Made by a program: the position numbers and the translations under genes. Below, piece by piece: positions 34,084 to 46,024 of a stretch of 64,000 nucleotides of DNA. This DNA is from Rhizopus sp. PT2906. Its lineage: Eukaryota > Mucoromycota > Mucoromycetes > Mucorales > Rhizopodaceae. Every line of letters begins with the position of its first letter. Positions within the stretch are counted from its first letter, which is position 1. The notes beneath the pieces were generated by a model. It did not search any database, had not been told where the DNA came from, and saw only the letters and a program-made list of their open reading frames with translations. The stretch covers positions 1 through 64,000 of the forward strand of contig JAMYHX010000027.1 in the NCBI GenBank assembly GCA_025529335.1, in the 5' to 3' direction.

Positions 34084-35888
34084 CTAAAAATACCCATAAT
34101 ATCTTGATGCCTTAAAGTTGTACTGTTTATCGTAATCACTTCCTGCATGAAATGACTTGAAACATGGTTTGCAGAAGTAGCAAGGAGAATGTCCACTAAT
34201 AATGTCACCCTTCGTGATGTACCTATACATAAAAAGAATGAGCAACATGAACACAATGACTACACAAAAAAATAGATGCATACGAGGCAGGATAAATAGT
34301 GCACATGCTGCATTTGGCTCGCTTGTACATCAAAGTATGCGTTGTCTTTGGAAAACCCTCGGTGGAGTCATATTCACTAGGTGTCAGCAGTTTGATGTCT
34401 TTGATCATAAACACATGCTCGCAGTTGCTACTGTGAACGTAGGCCAATGGACGATTTAGCTGCAACGCTATATCTTTTAGGCATGTATCTTCCATACGAA
34501 GTGTATTATACTTGAGCTTGCTTTTGTCAACTTTCTTTTTATCAAGCCATTCGCTAATCATTTTCTCATATACTTCTTCTGTATTCTGTTCGTATCGAAT
34601 GTCTATGTAGAATGTGTGATCCATATAAAAAAAGCTAGGTACTAGTTTTTTGTTATCTTTATCAAACAGATGTGCATCACTCTCCGCATTATCATCGTTG
34701 TCGTCTATGTCAGTTGGAAGATCAGAGAAGCAGCTTATTGTATCTCTTAGATCGCATAAATTGTGTGATCCCAGAATGTCGATTTCCTGTAATTTCTTTG
34801 TGTAGCTATCAGGCACATAAAAAAGCACAGTGATTACTGTTTCGTTAATATCTGTAGACTACAGTTAAGAGGGTCAGACATTAGACAGAGGTGAGATGAG
34901 TTTTGTCACTTACACTGACATCTTGGGTTGTGGTAGTTGAAGGGAGCTACAGAGAGGAGGAGCAATGATATTTTAGCTATATTATTAGAATGATCTATCT
35001 TTGCTTACTTCAGGCATTGAAGTAAAAGAGTAATAATCATGGTATCTAGCTAATAACGTATATGCATCGGCTGCTCTAAGATAAACCATATGTTACAACC
35101 ATTTTTTTTTTCTTTAGATATGTAACAAGTCCTATTACCCTACTGATCTTAATGTGCTCTGCTTTATCTTATTTGATATATCGTTAAAAGCCTCTTCAAG
35201 CTCGGATGTGCCTTGAGAACTGCTTACTTCAGAAGTGACAGAAGGCGAAAGCGGCTGTGAAGATACGTTGATGGGTGTATCTGGGACAGAAGTATATGCA
35301 GCCGGAGTGCTAGCATAGCTGACGGATATCCCATTAGCACTGGTCATACTTTCCTCTCGCATGAACTTCCTTCGCTTAGGGGCAATTGGATTAATATACA
35401 CATTATCGCTTTGAACTGCTCCTTCAAATAGTTCTACAATGGCAACGTCTTCATCATCCATTATACGTGTTGACGAAACGTCCTTGGCTTGTGGTCTTTT
35501 TAAAGTAATAGCACTCAAATTAGGCCGAATACGGACGGTTCTTGCGTGTAATTTCTTTACTATGAGATAGTTATCCAGAGAAATATATGGGAGTAGATCT
35601 GGATCTTGAAATGGTTCAGAACGTACAGATAGATCACTTTTAGGTTCTAATCTAAATATGTAGTCAATATATTATATACATGTATATGCGCACATGCTTT
35701 AGTTACTTTAAGTCGCTATATTTCTGTTTCTTTGCTTTAAATTCTTTACTGTTCTCTATTTCAGCTTGTTGTTCAAATAGATCATTGAACTCATTTAACA
35801 GATTGCTTGGTGTTGTCATTAAGTCTATAAATACCACAACTTGAAGATAAAAATTTTTGGAATGGGGTTCAACGCTACTGGCTGACAT
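34084..35888 (-). CDS. SNAPC3: snRNA-activating protein complex subunit 3 (SNAP50-like)
   Basis: Subunit of the complex that binds the proximal sequence element of snRNA promoters for Pol II and Pol III. The C-terminal half is diagnostic: FFYMDHTFYIDIRYEQN, RPLAYVHSSNCEHVFMIKDI, RAKCSMCTIYPAS, YITKGDIISGHSPCYFCKPC and the end KASRYYGYF. These give the CX2C and CX2C zinc ligands plus the Cys-Glu-His motif. The N-terminal half (from MSASSVEPHSKNFYLQVVV) is poorly conserved, with a nuclear-type KRRKF patch and a Ser/Pro-rich stretch. Six or so introns. Convergent with the SET gene (112 bp between stops). Its ATG lies 2 bp from one arm of a 40-bp inverted repeat. Confidence 0.85.
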
Positions 35889-35890
35889 TA

Positions 35891-36097
35891 AAATTGGTCA
35901 ATAGACCAGAGGATAAGCCAACAATGAAGGGTATCACCCGTCCACGCACTCCTTAGACCTCTCTCAACAAGATCAAATAATAACTATATGACATTGTATT
36001 TCTTTTATTGGTTTTACAAATTGCTATTTTAAATAAAAAGAAGACCATAGCATATGTCCTTCCTTGTTGGCTTATCCTCTGGTCTATTGACCAATTT
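35891..36097. repeat. 40-bp near-perfect inverted repeat with 127-bp loop
   Basis: Left arm 35891-35930 (AAATTGGTCAATAGACCAGA and on) is the reverse complement of 36058-36097 with one mismatch in 40. Matching stops abruptly at both ends. The left arm lies in the presumed 5' UTR of SNAPC3. The loop is AT-rich with no gene. Short total length fits a MITE-like element or a duplicated, inverted promoter piece. Confidence 0.8.
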
Positions 36098-36344
36098 GTC
36101 GTATCTGAACATAATTCACGCTTATTGAAACTAAGGAAATTACCCTTACAACAACACTTACTAGCACATAACATCATTTTTTGATTCAGATTTCACAGAA
36201 ATAAAACTAACAAAACCTTTAATTAAACTACTTTACCCCAGAACAACTGTTAGACCCACGTCAACTATAATCCCACAGTAAACTTAAAGTATAAATAAGA
36301 ACCACTCTTTATCAATAAAAGGATTAATTCAGTCTTACTGTACT

Positions 36345-37169
36345 TTATTGTCTCTTATTACTTTTTATATTATCACAGACAGAGTTACGCTTGACACCAT
36401 AATAAAGTCCCCGTTCACCAAAGTTGTAGCCTTCATCATAAGCATCAAAAACAGGCTGAAGAGTGTCAAGAGCTTCCATATAAATAGGTTCTTGAAGGAA
36501 TTGTTCCCTATTTATAGGTTGCTGCGAGATAACCTGCTTGAATGTCTGCGTTGGTAGAATGATGTCTTGACGTATGCGGTGCTTGATTTCGTCACCATCC
36601 ATACATTGTGCAGACAACTCTCGTCTCAAAACTGCTATTCGGTGCCGTATGTCAAGTAAAACGTTGACGGCACGTCGAAGGTGCTGACCAAATCCAAGGT
36701 GAATGTTGTTGGTGTAAGCTGTGTAGATGCTGGTGCCTTCGATTATAACAGATTGCTGAGCAAATACGAAGTTGGGTCTCTGGTAGTTGGTGATTCCAAG
36801 GTAATCATCCAAGTGCCAATTGATCAATTCATGATAGTCAATAATGAGCCGAGCGCGAGCTCGGCCACTTGAGTAATTAACTAATGAAAGTCATACTTCT
36901 TTAAAAAAATCCTTGTGGATATATTCTTGTATTCTGAAATTCATGTCTTGCAGTTCCCGAAGGGAGATGAATTTCGAGAAAGAATAGACGTGCATGGTGG
37001 TGGTGTGTACACATTCGACGAAGCTTTCGAGTGTTTCACGATGGAGATCGTTCCAACCAATGCCATCAACAGAGGATTTAACAGCCAAAATACGGTCGCC
37101 AGGTGCGAGGGAACTAGAAGTACTCATAGCCGATGAATCGAAGGAGCTTGGGGTGAAGCCTTCATCCAT
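36345..37169 (-). pseudogene. TnpB/Fanzor-like transposase relic, N-terminal part
   Basis: One frame from ATG at 37167-37169 to 36345, interrupted by a single TGA near 36890. It begins with a Ser-rich leader and RILAVKSSVDGIGWNDLHRE, then FSKFISLRELQ. After the stop it continues INWHLDDYLGITNYQRPNF, YTNNIHLGFGQHLRRAVNVL, ILPTQTFKQVI and GLYYGVKRN. This helical block resembles the N-terminal half of large transposases I recognise from Mucorales whose C-terminus is of TnpB/Fanzor type. No RuvC residues lie in this part. The relation to the fragment at 37511-37804 is inferred from family knowledge; the nonsense codon and missing C-terminus make it a relic. Confidence 0.55.
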
Positions 37170-37218
37170 GGTGAGGTGCCTATTGGGTATATATATAGTT
37201 AGTTAAAGATTGTCTCTA

Positions 37219-37500
37219 GTAGCTTAAAAAGAATTTTACTTACTTCTAGTTAAATGAATATATATAAGATTGATAAAGAACTAGAAAAACGATAGACGTG
37301 AACCTACAAGGTATATTGTTAGATAACGATGTATCCAATTGTTTAGATAAGCTTTTACTTACTTGAAGTGCTTGATGTTTAGATTTAAAAGTATAGAGGT
37401 TGATTTTAGAAAATAAAGAGCCAAAGAGGTATGTCTATTAGATGTATTATTAGTTACAGACTGCATCCAACAGTTTAACTACGCTTTTACTTGCTTGAAT
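37219..37500. repeat. Degenerate ~120-130-bp tandem repeats upstream of the relic
   Basis: Three related blocks end in a shared TTTTACTTACTT/TTTTACTTGCTT core (37234, about 37353 and about 37483). The last two share a longer match: TGTATCCAATTGTTTAGATA against TGCATCCAACAGTTTAACTA, both followed by a CTTTTACTT-type core. They lie between two transposase fragments and may be subterminal repeats of the element. Confidence 0.5.
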
Positions 37501-37510
37501 AAAAAGATAA

Positions 37511-37804
37511 TTAAAAGCCTTTTTTTAATAAAGAGAGAGAATGAATTGATAGTGAAATGAATGACTTCGTAGCTAAAATAGTACCCTTTTTAGAATATCG
37601 CTCACGTTGATACGGTTGTGGGTTCGGAACACGACGGAACGTGTGAAGGCTTTCGTTGTGACATGATGGATAGCACCTACTGGTCTTGTACTCGTCTATA
37701 AGAAAAACTTGGAACCCATGTTTCTTGAGGAGTCTTCGGAAATCAAGGTCACAGATAGGCTCATGGTACAGTTGTCTGCCATGGTCTTTTAAGGTAGCAC
37801 ACAT
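37511..37804 (-). pseudogene. TnpB/Fanzor-like transposase relic, C-proximal part
   Basis: A 97-codon minus-strand frame whose middle reads LLKKHGFQVFLIDEYKTSRC followed by YPSCHNESLHTFRRV and PNPQPYQRE. This is the TnpB/Fanzor-type block before the last RuvC motif: a beta strand with acidic residues (DEYKTS), then the first half of the CX2C zinc finger. It lies upstream of the N-terminal fragment on the same strand, so the two are not collinear parts of one copy. The second Cys pair is absent here. A relic. Confidence 0.6.
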
Positions 37805-37879
37805 TAATCACTTGAATGACTTTATACTGATTGAACATTGCTTGTAGATACACCAAACTATAATGTAGACTCGCCATGG

Positions 37880-38083
37880 TAGCATCAGATAGATATCGCT
37901 TATAGAACAGGGATGTTGTTGCTTGCTTCAACTACATGCACATCCTTCGTGGACTTCGTCATAATGGCATGGTTCCTCATAGGTTTCGCCGGGTTGCTGT
38001 TGCTCTTACAAGACGTCGAAGAAGAGTGAACGATCAGGAGCAACCAAGAACTAGAATACGCATAGACAGTTCTCTGTTCTAGT
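37880..38083 (+). pseudogene. TnpB/Fanzor-like transposase relic, C-terminal end, opposite strand
   Basis: Plus-strand reading around 37902 gives NRDVVACFNYMHILRGLRHN followed by GMVPHRFRRVAVALTRRRRR and ends in a stop at 38080-38082. NRDV-x-A-x-x-N is the third RuvC-like acidic motif of TnpB/Fanzor proteins. The usual preceding Trp codon appears as TAG (38-type nonsense, near 37899), so this is broken. It is inverted relative to the fragment at 37511-37804, implying at least two insertions or an inversion. Confidence 0.5.
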
Positions 38084-38344
38084 TATTGCTAGGACACATT
38101 TAGATGCCTTCGAAATAAGTTGTAATTCTTTATATTCTCTCTTCTTGGCACGTATTACTCATTTGTATGCTGTCTCCTTTTGCGCGAATCATTTTTTTAA
38201 TATGCGCCAATCATTGTATCCTCTTTCTGAAATTTATTTTAAATAAAACAGTAATGTGACTGCGAAATAGTTGGGACTATTCCGGCTTGGTACCAGAGAG
38301 AAAGGAGAGCTCTTCCACTTGAACAAGTAGAAAGCCTTATCCAA

Positions 38345-38846
38345 ATGGTATGTAAAGATGAACAGCCCACAATCCATTCTTTTGGTATGCATCCATGTAA
38401 AAGAGGAGTATATAATATGCGTATATGGATGGATGGATGATAGATGATGTTGACAGAGATATTCAATCAGTAACAGAAGTGGATGAATGACAAAAGAGGG
38501 GAGGAATGAATGCATCAATAGTGAAACGACATAATTATATACTCTTCAAACTACATGACATTCCAAAAGACGGTGATTAGAAGGCTATATAACGTGTATG
38601 CTCTGTATGGAATGGATTCTAACCTGCTTTAATGTCGTAGCCTTCTCAAAAGTCTTTCATCACCAAGGTTAAGCTCGGCAAGGCTAAGAAGCAAAATCGC
38701 CCTTTGCCCCACTGGTTCCGTCTCAAGACTGACACCAAGATCCGGTAAGTAAAACAATTAAATATTTTAAGCAGTAAAACTAACAATGTAAATATAGTTG
38801 GAACGCTAAGCGTAGAAACTGGCGCCACACCAAGTTGAACATCTAA
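38345..38846 (+). CDS. RPL39: 60S ribosomal protein eL39
   Basis: A 51-residue protein of the peptide exit tunnel. Exon 2 (38641-38744) and exon 3 (38798-38846) read PSQKSFITKVKLGKAKKQNR, PLPHWFRLKTDTKIRWN, AKRRNWRHTKLNI, the exact family length and pattern. Exon 2 starts at the second codon. The start codon is therefore on its own upstream exon; ATG-GTATGT at 38345-38353 fits perfectly and gives a 293-bp first intron, much longer than others in the window. Such isolated start codons are common for fungal ribosomal protein genes. The exon 2-3 part is certain, the position of exon 1 likely. Confidence 0.88.
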
Positions 38847-39105
38847 ATGATTAAGCAACAAGAGGAAGTAGTTGAACTTTATTATTATTATTCAACATTT
38901 AAGTGTGTATGAAAGCTGTAATAAAGTATATAAATTCCTTTCTACAACAAAAACCAAAAAGAACAAACAAGAAGTATGAGGAAGGGGGAGGCTCTTGGTT
39001 TTTTCTTTTTTTTCTTTTTTACAGTTGTGGCTGGCATGTACAAATGTATGAATGCATAATATATAAAAGTGTGTGTGTGTGCGCAAAGCTAGATACAATA
39101 TGTGA

Positions 39106-39607
39106 TTACTGGCCAAATGTATTTTCACCAGAGTAGCTAAAAATATATAAGTGAGGGGACATAATCTGTATATAAAAGAAGACTTACGTTATGTACAAGA
39201 AACCATCGTCGTCTTTATGTTCTTCATATATAGAACTCATGAGAGCTAATATAAAGTTAGAAAAGAAAAGAGAGAAAAGATTATTTAATACCTGCAGCAG
39301 GAGGTAAAATCTCATTAACGAACATAAAGATGGCTTTCTCTGAACTTAGTTTGATTCTTTTTCGAATGACATAAACGAATTGACCCACGGTGAGGTCTGC
39401 TGGAACGAGATATTTCTTCTTATCTATCGTCGGTATATCACTCTTTTCAACCTTTTCACATATGACTGGGATTCGATCGGGATACTTTTGTCTTATGCGA
39501 TCTGCTTCTGCTTTTCTTTTTTCTAGAAAGTAAAACATTATTACTGCATTCATTAGTCACTTTCACAACTTACCAAATGTATGTTCGTCCTTAAACTTTG
39601 ATCTCAT
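39106..39607 (-). CDS. ATG8: Autophagy ubiquitin-like protein Atg8
   Basis: Ubiquitin-like modifier conjugated to phosphatidylethanolamine on the phagophore. Exon 1 encodes MRSKFKDEHTF, exon 2 EKRKAEADRIRQKYPDRIPV, ICEKVEKSDIPTIDKKKYLV and QFVYVIRKRIKLSSEKAIF. After an intron come the SSIYEEHKDDDGFLY block and, in the last exon, YSGENTFGQ. The conserved Gly is followed by one residue (Gln), so Atg4 cleavage is needed before lipidation. About 117 residues, as in the family. Three introns, and near-perfect conservation. Confidence 0.95.
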
Positions 39608-40279
39608 TCTTATTTAAAAAGAGGAAAAAGAGAAAAAGAAAAAAGAAAAAAATACTAAATACTTGGAATCATATATCCGCGTGAAAAATGTCACGTTACG
39701 AGTGAATGATAAGGACTGATGATTGGATATAAACAACACTTTCAAACGTATTAATTAATCACTTTCCAGTTTTAAACTGTAAAGAGATGTATGTCTTTTT
39801 ATCCATAAAATTATTTACTCTGCTTTGCAGGATGAATAATAAAAATAGGTTTGTCTTTTTCAAAACATATAGTGTGTAACAGTAAGGTCAGGCACAGATC
39901 AAGTCGCCTTGACCACTTCTTATATCATGTGTCCCACTTGCATCATTGCATACCGCAGCATGATACGCCATCATTTTTTTGGAGTTTAAATATTCATGCC
40001 AGATATTGTATGCCACAGTTTATAGAAAAAAATTCACACTTTAATACAGAAAAAGTTTATGTAAAGAGTTATGCATTAACTACAAGTAATATACGCGAGA
40101 GTCGTTCAATAAGGGCAAGATGAATAGGGAAACAGTTGTTGTTAGATGGCATGATATTCACAAAGGATAAATCATGGTATTTCTTGATTATGTCTCTTAA
40201 TGTGCTGTATGCTGAATGATTGGTTTGATTAAAAACTAAATGTATCTATAAAGAACTAAGTATATACACACACACACAA
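39608..40279. other. Intergenic ATG8-MED13
   Basis: ATG8 promoter and MED13 3' side. Contains a short (AC) repeat at 40265-40278. A 90-codon plus-strand frame at 39851-40123 has no recognisable domain and is not called. Confidence 0.4.
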
Positions 40280-43200
40280 TTATAAAGCATTATTTCTTAT
40301 TACCTCTATAACTGGTGGGTTACAATTAAATAATTCATGACATGAATTTTCTGTAGACAATGGAGTATGGATCATGTAGCCACTGGCTAAGGGTATCATC
40401 CAGCTCTCTGTAGCAGAAATCGGATTCATAGTTAAGGTAGCAAGAGATGCGCGTTCTCTTTTGGTGGAATAAGCAACGCGATGATTCAGCAGCAGTGCCT
40501 TTGTCTGGCCAGTTCCATATTCATCAACTGAAGATGCTGGCTTTTTATGATTAAATCCTGATCCCATTCCCCCTATGCTTCCTAGATTCATCATGGCTTG
40601 AGCACTATTGTTGTTTATAGGATCTATTCCAATGCCAGCGGTCGATGATGCAGATTCATTCGCATGGCCGCTTGGAATTGGTGAAACATGTAGTGGTGAT
40701 TCAAGGTCTAAACACACAATGGCCGCTTTCTCTTCTGATCCAGTGCAATTTAACCATGTTTTTAGTTCATCTTCAAACATGAGACCAAGCTTTGCTATCA
40801 CAAATGTCCATGAATATCCTGTTCGCTTAGAGATGGCCTTGGTCCGCCGCCATGCTTCTCCAAACATGTCCTGTCGGGTTTGATTGCCGAGACGACTGTC
40901 CAGTGTTGCGTATTCTATTAGTTCTCCATTGTTATCTGTCCATACGATAATCATCCATCTGTCATCAAAGCTAAAGCAGTAACCTATATGCAGCACAGCA
41001 TGGCCATCAAGTATGGTAGGAAAAGTAGGAAGCTTCTTCTTTAGTGAGTATTGTATATTATTCGGTACCGGTTTCGGCAGTACAAAGGGAGGCGCATAGA
41101 TCTCAGCCACTAAAGGTGCATGATTAGAGAATTCGTTGGGTTGTCTTGTCACAATAGCGTGGCATTTGGTGTAGACAGAAAACGCCATCTCTTTCAGCCC
41201 AAACTTCAAACATCCGCCAAACGAGGAAGGTCGTAGGACGTGTTCTGCGGGAACAAGCTGCATAACAGGCTTTGAACCTGCAGTCTTGACGTTAGTACGA
41301 CTGTATGCTTCCATCAGCCCGCTAAAGCACCGGGTAAGCTGAATATTGGATGACAGGCTTGTCAGAGGGTTAAGTAAATAAACGACGTGATAAACATTTT
41401 CGTTAGGAGCATTTCCAAGAGCTGTGCCGAAGTTTTGACATTCCGCTGCATAGCTTCGAATTTGTCGATCCTCAAAAGATTCATTAGGTAAAGATGCTAC
41501 AGTAAAAATAGAGTTAAATACAAGCCAATTTTCTTAAATAAAAAAAAACCTACGTAGCAAAGTAACTGGGACCAAGCCTTTACGATAAACTCCAATGTTT
41601 CCAGGATGATGAGAGCCTAATTGACATGTTTCATATAATGTACCAAGATTCTTAAAGAACTGAGATACATTATATTCTATAGCATCATTCTTGGGATACA
41701 TCACAAAATAACTGATATGCTTCTTGCAAGAGTATGGCTCTAGACGTAGCTTTTCCCAAAACATAATCATCCTTGTGCTTCCTTCAAGGAACTCCTCTTG
41801 ACGGTTAATAACGATGTTGGGCGGGCGTAATGTATCCAGATTAGGCTCAGCCGGTCTTCGTCTCTTTACTTGATATTTGCCATACTTGGAGTGCGCTTGA
41901 TTCGTTTCTGAAAGATCGTAATACTGCTGTAGGTTCAAAGGGCCCTTCACAGTGATGGAGATGGGAAGAAGAGGTTGGTCTAGGCCCATTGGGTTCAGAT
42001 CAGACACTTTCTTTGTAAATAGACTGATGAGAATATCCTTGAAGTTTTGGTTCATATATTCAGCATCATGAGGTGTTGAGCAAACGTGTATAGTGTCTCC
42101 GTAAAACGCCTGCAAAAGGTGCCTTCTTCTTGATATAATAATCTTGGTTGATTCTCCTTCCGTAGTCTCGGTTCCATTAGATGAAATGGTCTCGGTCCCA
42201 CCCGAAAAGGGATATCCACCAAGGACAGCTTGCTGGCAAAGATACTCTAACGCTCTATAGTCTTCCTGTGAGCTTATACTAATTTGCTGGTTTGGTGTGT
42301 TTCCCAGACTCTCGGCGACTGCATTAGCGAATGGACTATCATAATCAAACACGACTTGGTGAGCAGGTGTTACCTTGCTAGAAGATGATGTTGAAAGAAG
42401 CTTATCAAGATAACTACGCTGAGCTATTGATACATTATTCAAGGCATGGCTTGATCTTTCTACGACATCCTCATCTGAATCATTACCTTCGTCTCCACTG
42501 CTATTTGTATAGTCGCTACTGCTATCACTGCTACTACTACTGCTGTTACTACTGGATATACTGACATGTGCACTACTATATGGCTTCTTCGTCTTTAATT
42601 CTAGATTCTGTGTCAAATTGTTTTCTGAAGCTATTTCTTTACTGTTGGAGATAGCGCTTTCCTTATCATGAGTGCCGATACTTGCTGCTTTTGACATCTT
42701 CTTCTTTCGGAGTTTCTTTGATCGGCTTGCAGGAACGTAATCAGGTCTATAATAGTCACTTCTTGGCAGACAGCTACTCATTCCCTCGGTAGATGGATAG
42801 GTAAACTTGCCGCCACTGTGGTATTTTAAGTCATTGACCATAGTGTCTATCTTGACTGGTGCAAAAGTTGATGGTATAAATAATTGGCGTTCTTTTGACA
42901 TTTTGGCGCCTTGGCCAAAGTGTTGATCTGGCTGCTGATCATGCTGGTGTATCAATAATTGTTTATGTAACATATCAGTATCCACCTGTTGCTGGCCTTG
43001 CAGCATCATAAGATTCTCCTGTTGTGCCATGGCAACTTCTAGCGGTGTGACAGATAAATCTTGTATTCCAATCGCAGCATTCTCCATCTCAGTATCCATC
43101 ATCACTTGATTTTTATCGTCCAAAACTAAAAGCTTGTCGTTCGTTAGCATATTAAAATCATCAGTGGTGTCCTCTTGTTTTATATCGGTCATGAGCATCA

Positions 43201-45360
43201 AGGAATCTGCTGCATTAGTAGTGTCAATGAACATTTCATCCTTTACGGGCATAGGTGCATTAGAAGCAGGCACTGGCTTTGACTTGAAGAAATCAAAATC
43301 CTCTTCTGTCACTCCCAAGTCGAAATTATCCAAATCGGCCATGTCATCATCGCTCCACCTATTTGGTATATCTAGAATTATGTTGTCCACATCCATACTA
43401 TCACCTAATCCAAATGGATCTAGCCCGAGATTTGTCATTTGAGGTGATTGGTATGCTGAGTTATTTGCTGCTGTTCCTATGTTCGCTAATATACCGGCAT
43501 GCATGTCCTCCAATTTTATTTGATCTATTTGTTGAGCCATGTGCATCTGCTGCTGCTGTTGATGTTGTTGCTGTTGCATTACATTTGTATTATTTATCAT
43601 CATGGCACTGTTTACATTTGCATTAGCGTATTGCTGAGGATATTCAGGAATATCATCATGATTAGCTTCAGGAACAGAAAAATTTGCCACGGTAAACTCG
43701 ACAAGAGAGAGATTCTGCTGGTTCTTGATCTTTGGCTTGTCCTCGCTTTCTTCTTGATTGGTGACAGGTGTCGAAGTGATGGATGCATCCATTCTCTGCT
43801 GATTACCATTGGTAGAGGCAGGTGTTGCCATGGACGCCGTTACCATCAGAGGGCTTGCATTCATTGTTTCATTCATGACTTTCTGCAAGATTGCTGTCTG
43901 ATTTACATTAGCAGTTTCTAGAGCAAGCATGTCAAGTACTGAGGATATTGTAGTACCTCTTGGACATGCAAATTGCCAGTAGTTGGAAAATGTACTGTTC
44001 CATGCCCATCTACTCCACTTGTCTCCAAAAGTTTCTGAAAATCCCTGATTGAATCTGAATAGGCCATTGGTGCCTGCCATAGCAGTAGGGGATATTTTAG
44101 ATGATGAAGGTACAAAGGTCAATGCTGTAGGATAGTAAAATACGGTTCCGCCGGTAGCACTCTTTAATGCAATTAAATTGGGCAAGCACTTGTGAATGAC
44201 CTGTGGTTGATCCATTTGTTCTTGTAATGGATGGGGCTTGATTATGCTGCGATTATGCTGAATTAAAGATTTATAAGGAATATCAAGTAGTGAAGACCAT
44301 GCCTTTAGGATAGTTTCTTCAGTCTGCTTGGGTAATGTGTAATTGTTGGAAGCAATAGTAGCAAATTCACCGGACGGGCTTAAGATAACTATATTTGGTT
44401 GGTCAGCTATATGCATGCATATTTGTGCATATTAAGCATACCTCTTTGTCCTTTCATACGCAAAGTTTGGTGAGTGAGTGATTTAACTCTCATACGCCGA
44501 GGATTCGGTTGAAAGACTAGATTGGTATTCGCTAGATAGACGTTGTACGAGCAACATAATGAAGTATTCGACGATTGTGAATAGCTCAGCTTAGTCCACA
44601 TTACATTGTTAAGGTTATCATTATTTGGAAAAATGTAAAATTCTCCTAAAGGAACTGCTCCTCGACCCTTGATTTGCCTTTAAAAGTGTTAGGACATGGA
44701 AGAGTTCTTCTTTGAAGCAAAATATAGAGACTTACTTGTCTAGCAGGTTTCGTACAGATCGTATAAACATTCCATATTCAACAGAGACTGTCACTGAGGT
44801 TGAAGCATTTGCCTGTGTTCCAGTAGAAGGTGGTGAAGCAGTAGGTGATTGAAGCTTTGAATAAGCATTTTCCCAAGTGAAAGATCCAATTTTTATTTCT
44901 ATAAACAAGAGCGAGATCAGGCATTGCTCATTTTCATTACAAAGCGTCTCTCTTACCGTCTAACTCGCGGAGATATTCATTAGAATCAACCCTTCCTGTA
45001 TGTCCGTCATCGAACCAAAACACCCAAAGTTCAAGTAATAGTTTATTTTCGGAATCCTCTAATGATTCTTTACAGATCTGCCAAAATGCTGGAATGTTGA
45101 TTGACAGGAGCTCAGCATATGCTTTCAGTAAGGCATTGTCATTATTGTGATTATGATTATTATTAGTGCTGTCGTGTGATTTTTTCAGGTATTCAATAAG
45201 TTGTTCTCTAATGTAATATTGGTGGTATACTCTATAGCGTATCTGTGATACACCACTCTATTGATGAAGAAGTAGATTAGGTACTTGGTGTACAATATAG
45301 CAAGAAAAGTCTGATTCATACCACAACTAATATATTTGTTAAACTAGAGTCTGTGAGCAT
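40280..45360 (-). CDS. MED13: Mediator kinase-module subunit Med13
   Basis: Large subunit (about 1550 residues) linking the Cdk8 module to core Mediator and repressing transcription. Exon 1 (45322-45360) reads MLTDSSLTNILVV and splices to SGVSQIRYRVYHQYY and the N-terminal domain, with WQICKESLEDSEN and LWVFWFDDGHTGR. The centre is low-complexity (poly-Gln near 43550, poly-Ser near 42510, acidic Met/Asp-rich runs). The C-terminal domain is clearly Med13: PPNIVINRQEEFLEG, TVKGPLNLQQYYDLSETNQ, AEIYAPPFVLPKPVPN, HIGYCFSFDDRWMIIVWTDN and GYSWTFVIAKLGLM. It ends in an Asn-Ala-Leu tail at 40280. Several short introns, e.g. near 41500-41560. Confidence 0.92.
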
Positions 45361-45496
45361 AAGATATATCAATTGTTCATTTAAGTGAAGAAGAAGAAGA
45401 AGAAAAGGAAGAGTCTATGCCTGACAGTAGAATAAGCTGTTTTAAGATAATAGTTCTGTTCTCAATCCAGTCAGCGGAGTATACCCACCCGAACTG

Positions 45497-45772
45497 ATGA
45501 CGCACAGGGAAGTGACTTTTTTTGCCTTTGTACTGCTTCTTGATTCATCTGTGCGCACGGAAGTGGATCAGTTGAATCTGGATGTGGCAACATTAAAAAT
45601 GAATCATACCCATAATAAGGCCTACCTGATGTCGTGATCAACAAAAAATAACAGTAATTATACGCGTCTGATCAGTGCGGTGCAAAAGCTCTATAAAGGT
45701 CCGTCAAGAAATATAAAAAAGCGGGCAACCTTAAACCTGCCTATTCCAGAAAGGCGGTTCATGTTACCATAA
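45497..45772 (+). pseudogene. Possible small ORF split by one in-frame TGA
   Basis: ATG at 45497 opens a 46-codon frame (MTHREVTFFAFVLLLDSSV ..., hydrophobic start) closed by TGA at 45635-45637. The same frame then stays open for another 44 codons (NYTRLISAVQKLYKGPSRN ...) to TAA at 45770. No canonical intron removes the TGA. It could be a decayed small gene, a chance frame, or a gene with one nonsense change. No family recognised. Confidence 0.25.
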
Positions 45773-46024
45773 CAATACCATGGGAACTTAAAAGTAAACA
45801 ATGAACAGCCCTGAAAAGACACTCACGAGCCAAGCTGACATTCTTCCTAATATGGAAATTATCATTGTGACCCAACCAGATTGCACATAAAAAGACGAAT
45901 GAAAGTACGGTATTTTACATGATAATATATTATGGTTGTAGTGTAGATATGGTTATAAAAAGTTATCATGCATATGTATGTTGTATATATGTATATATGT
46001 TTGTATTATAAACAAGACGGATGT

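Noticed and set aside
38348..38640. Box C/D snoRNA inside the eL39 intron
   Set aside because: A GATGATG-like C box is present near 38440, but no convincing D box or terminal stem was found.
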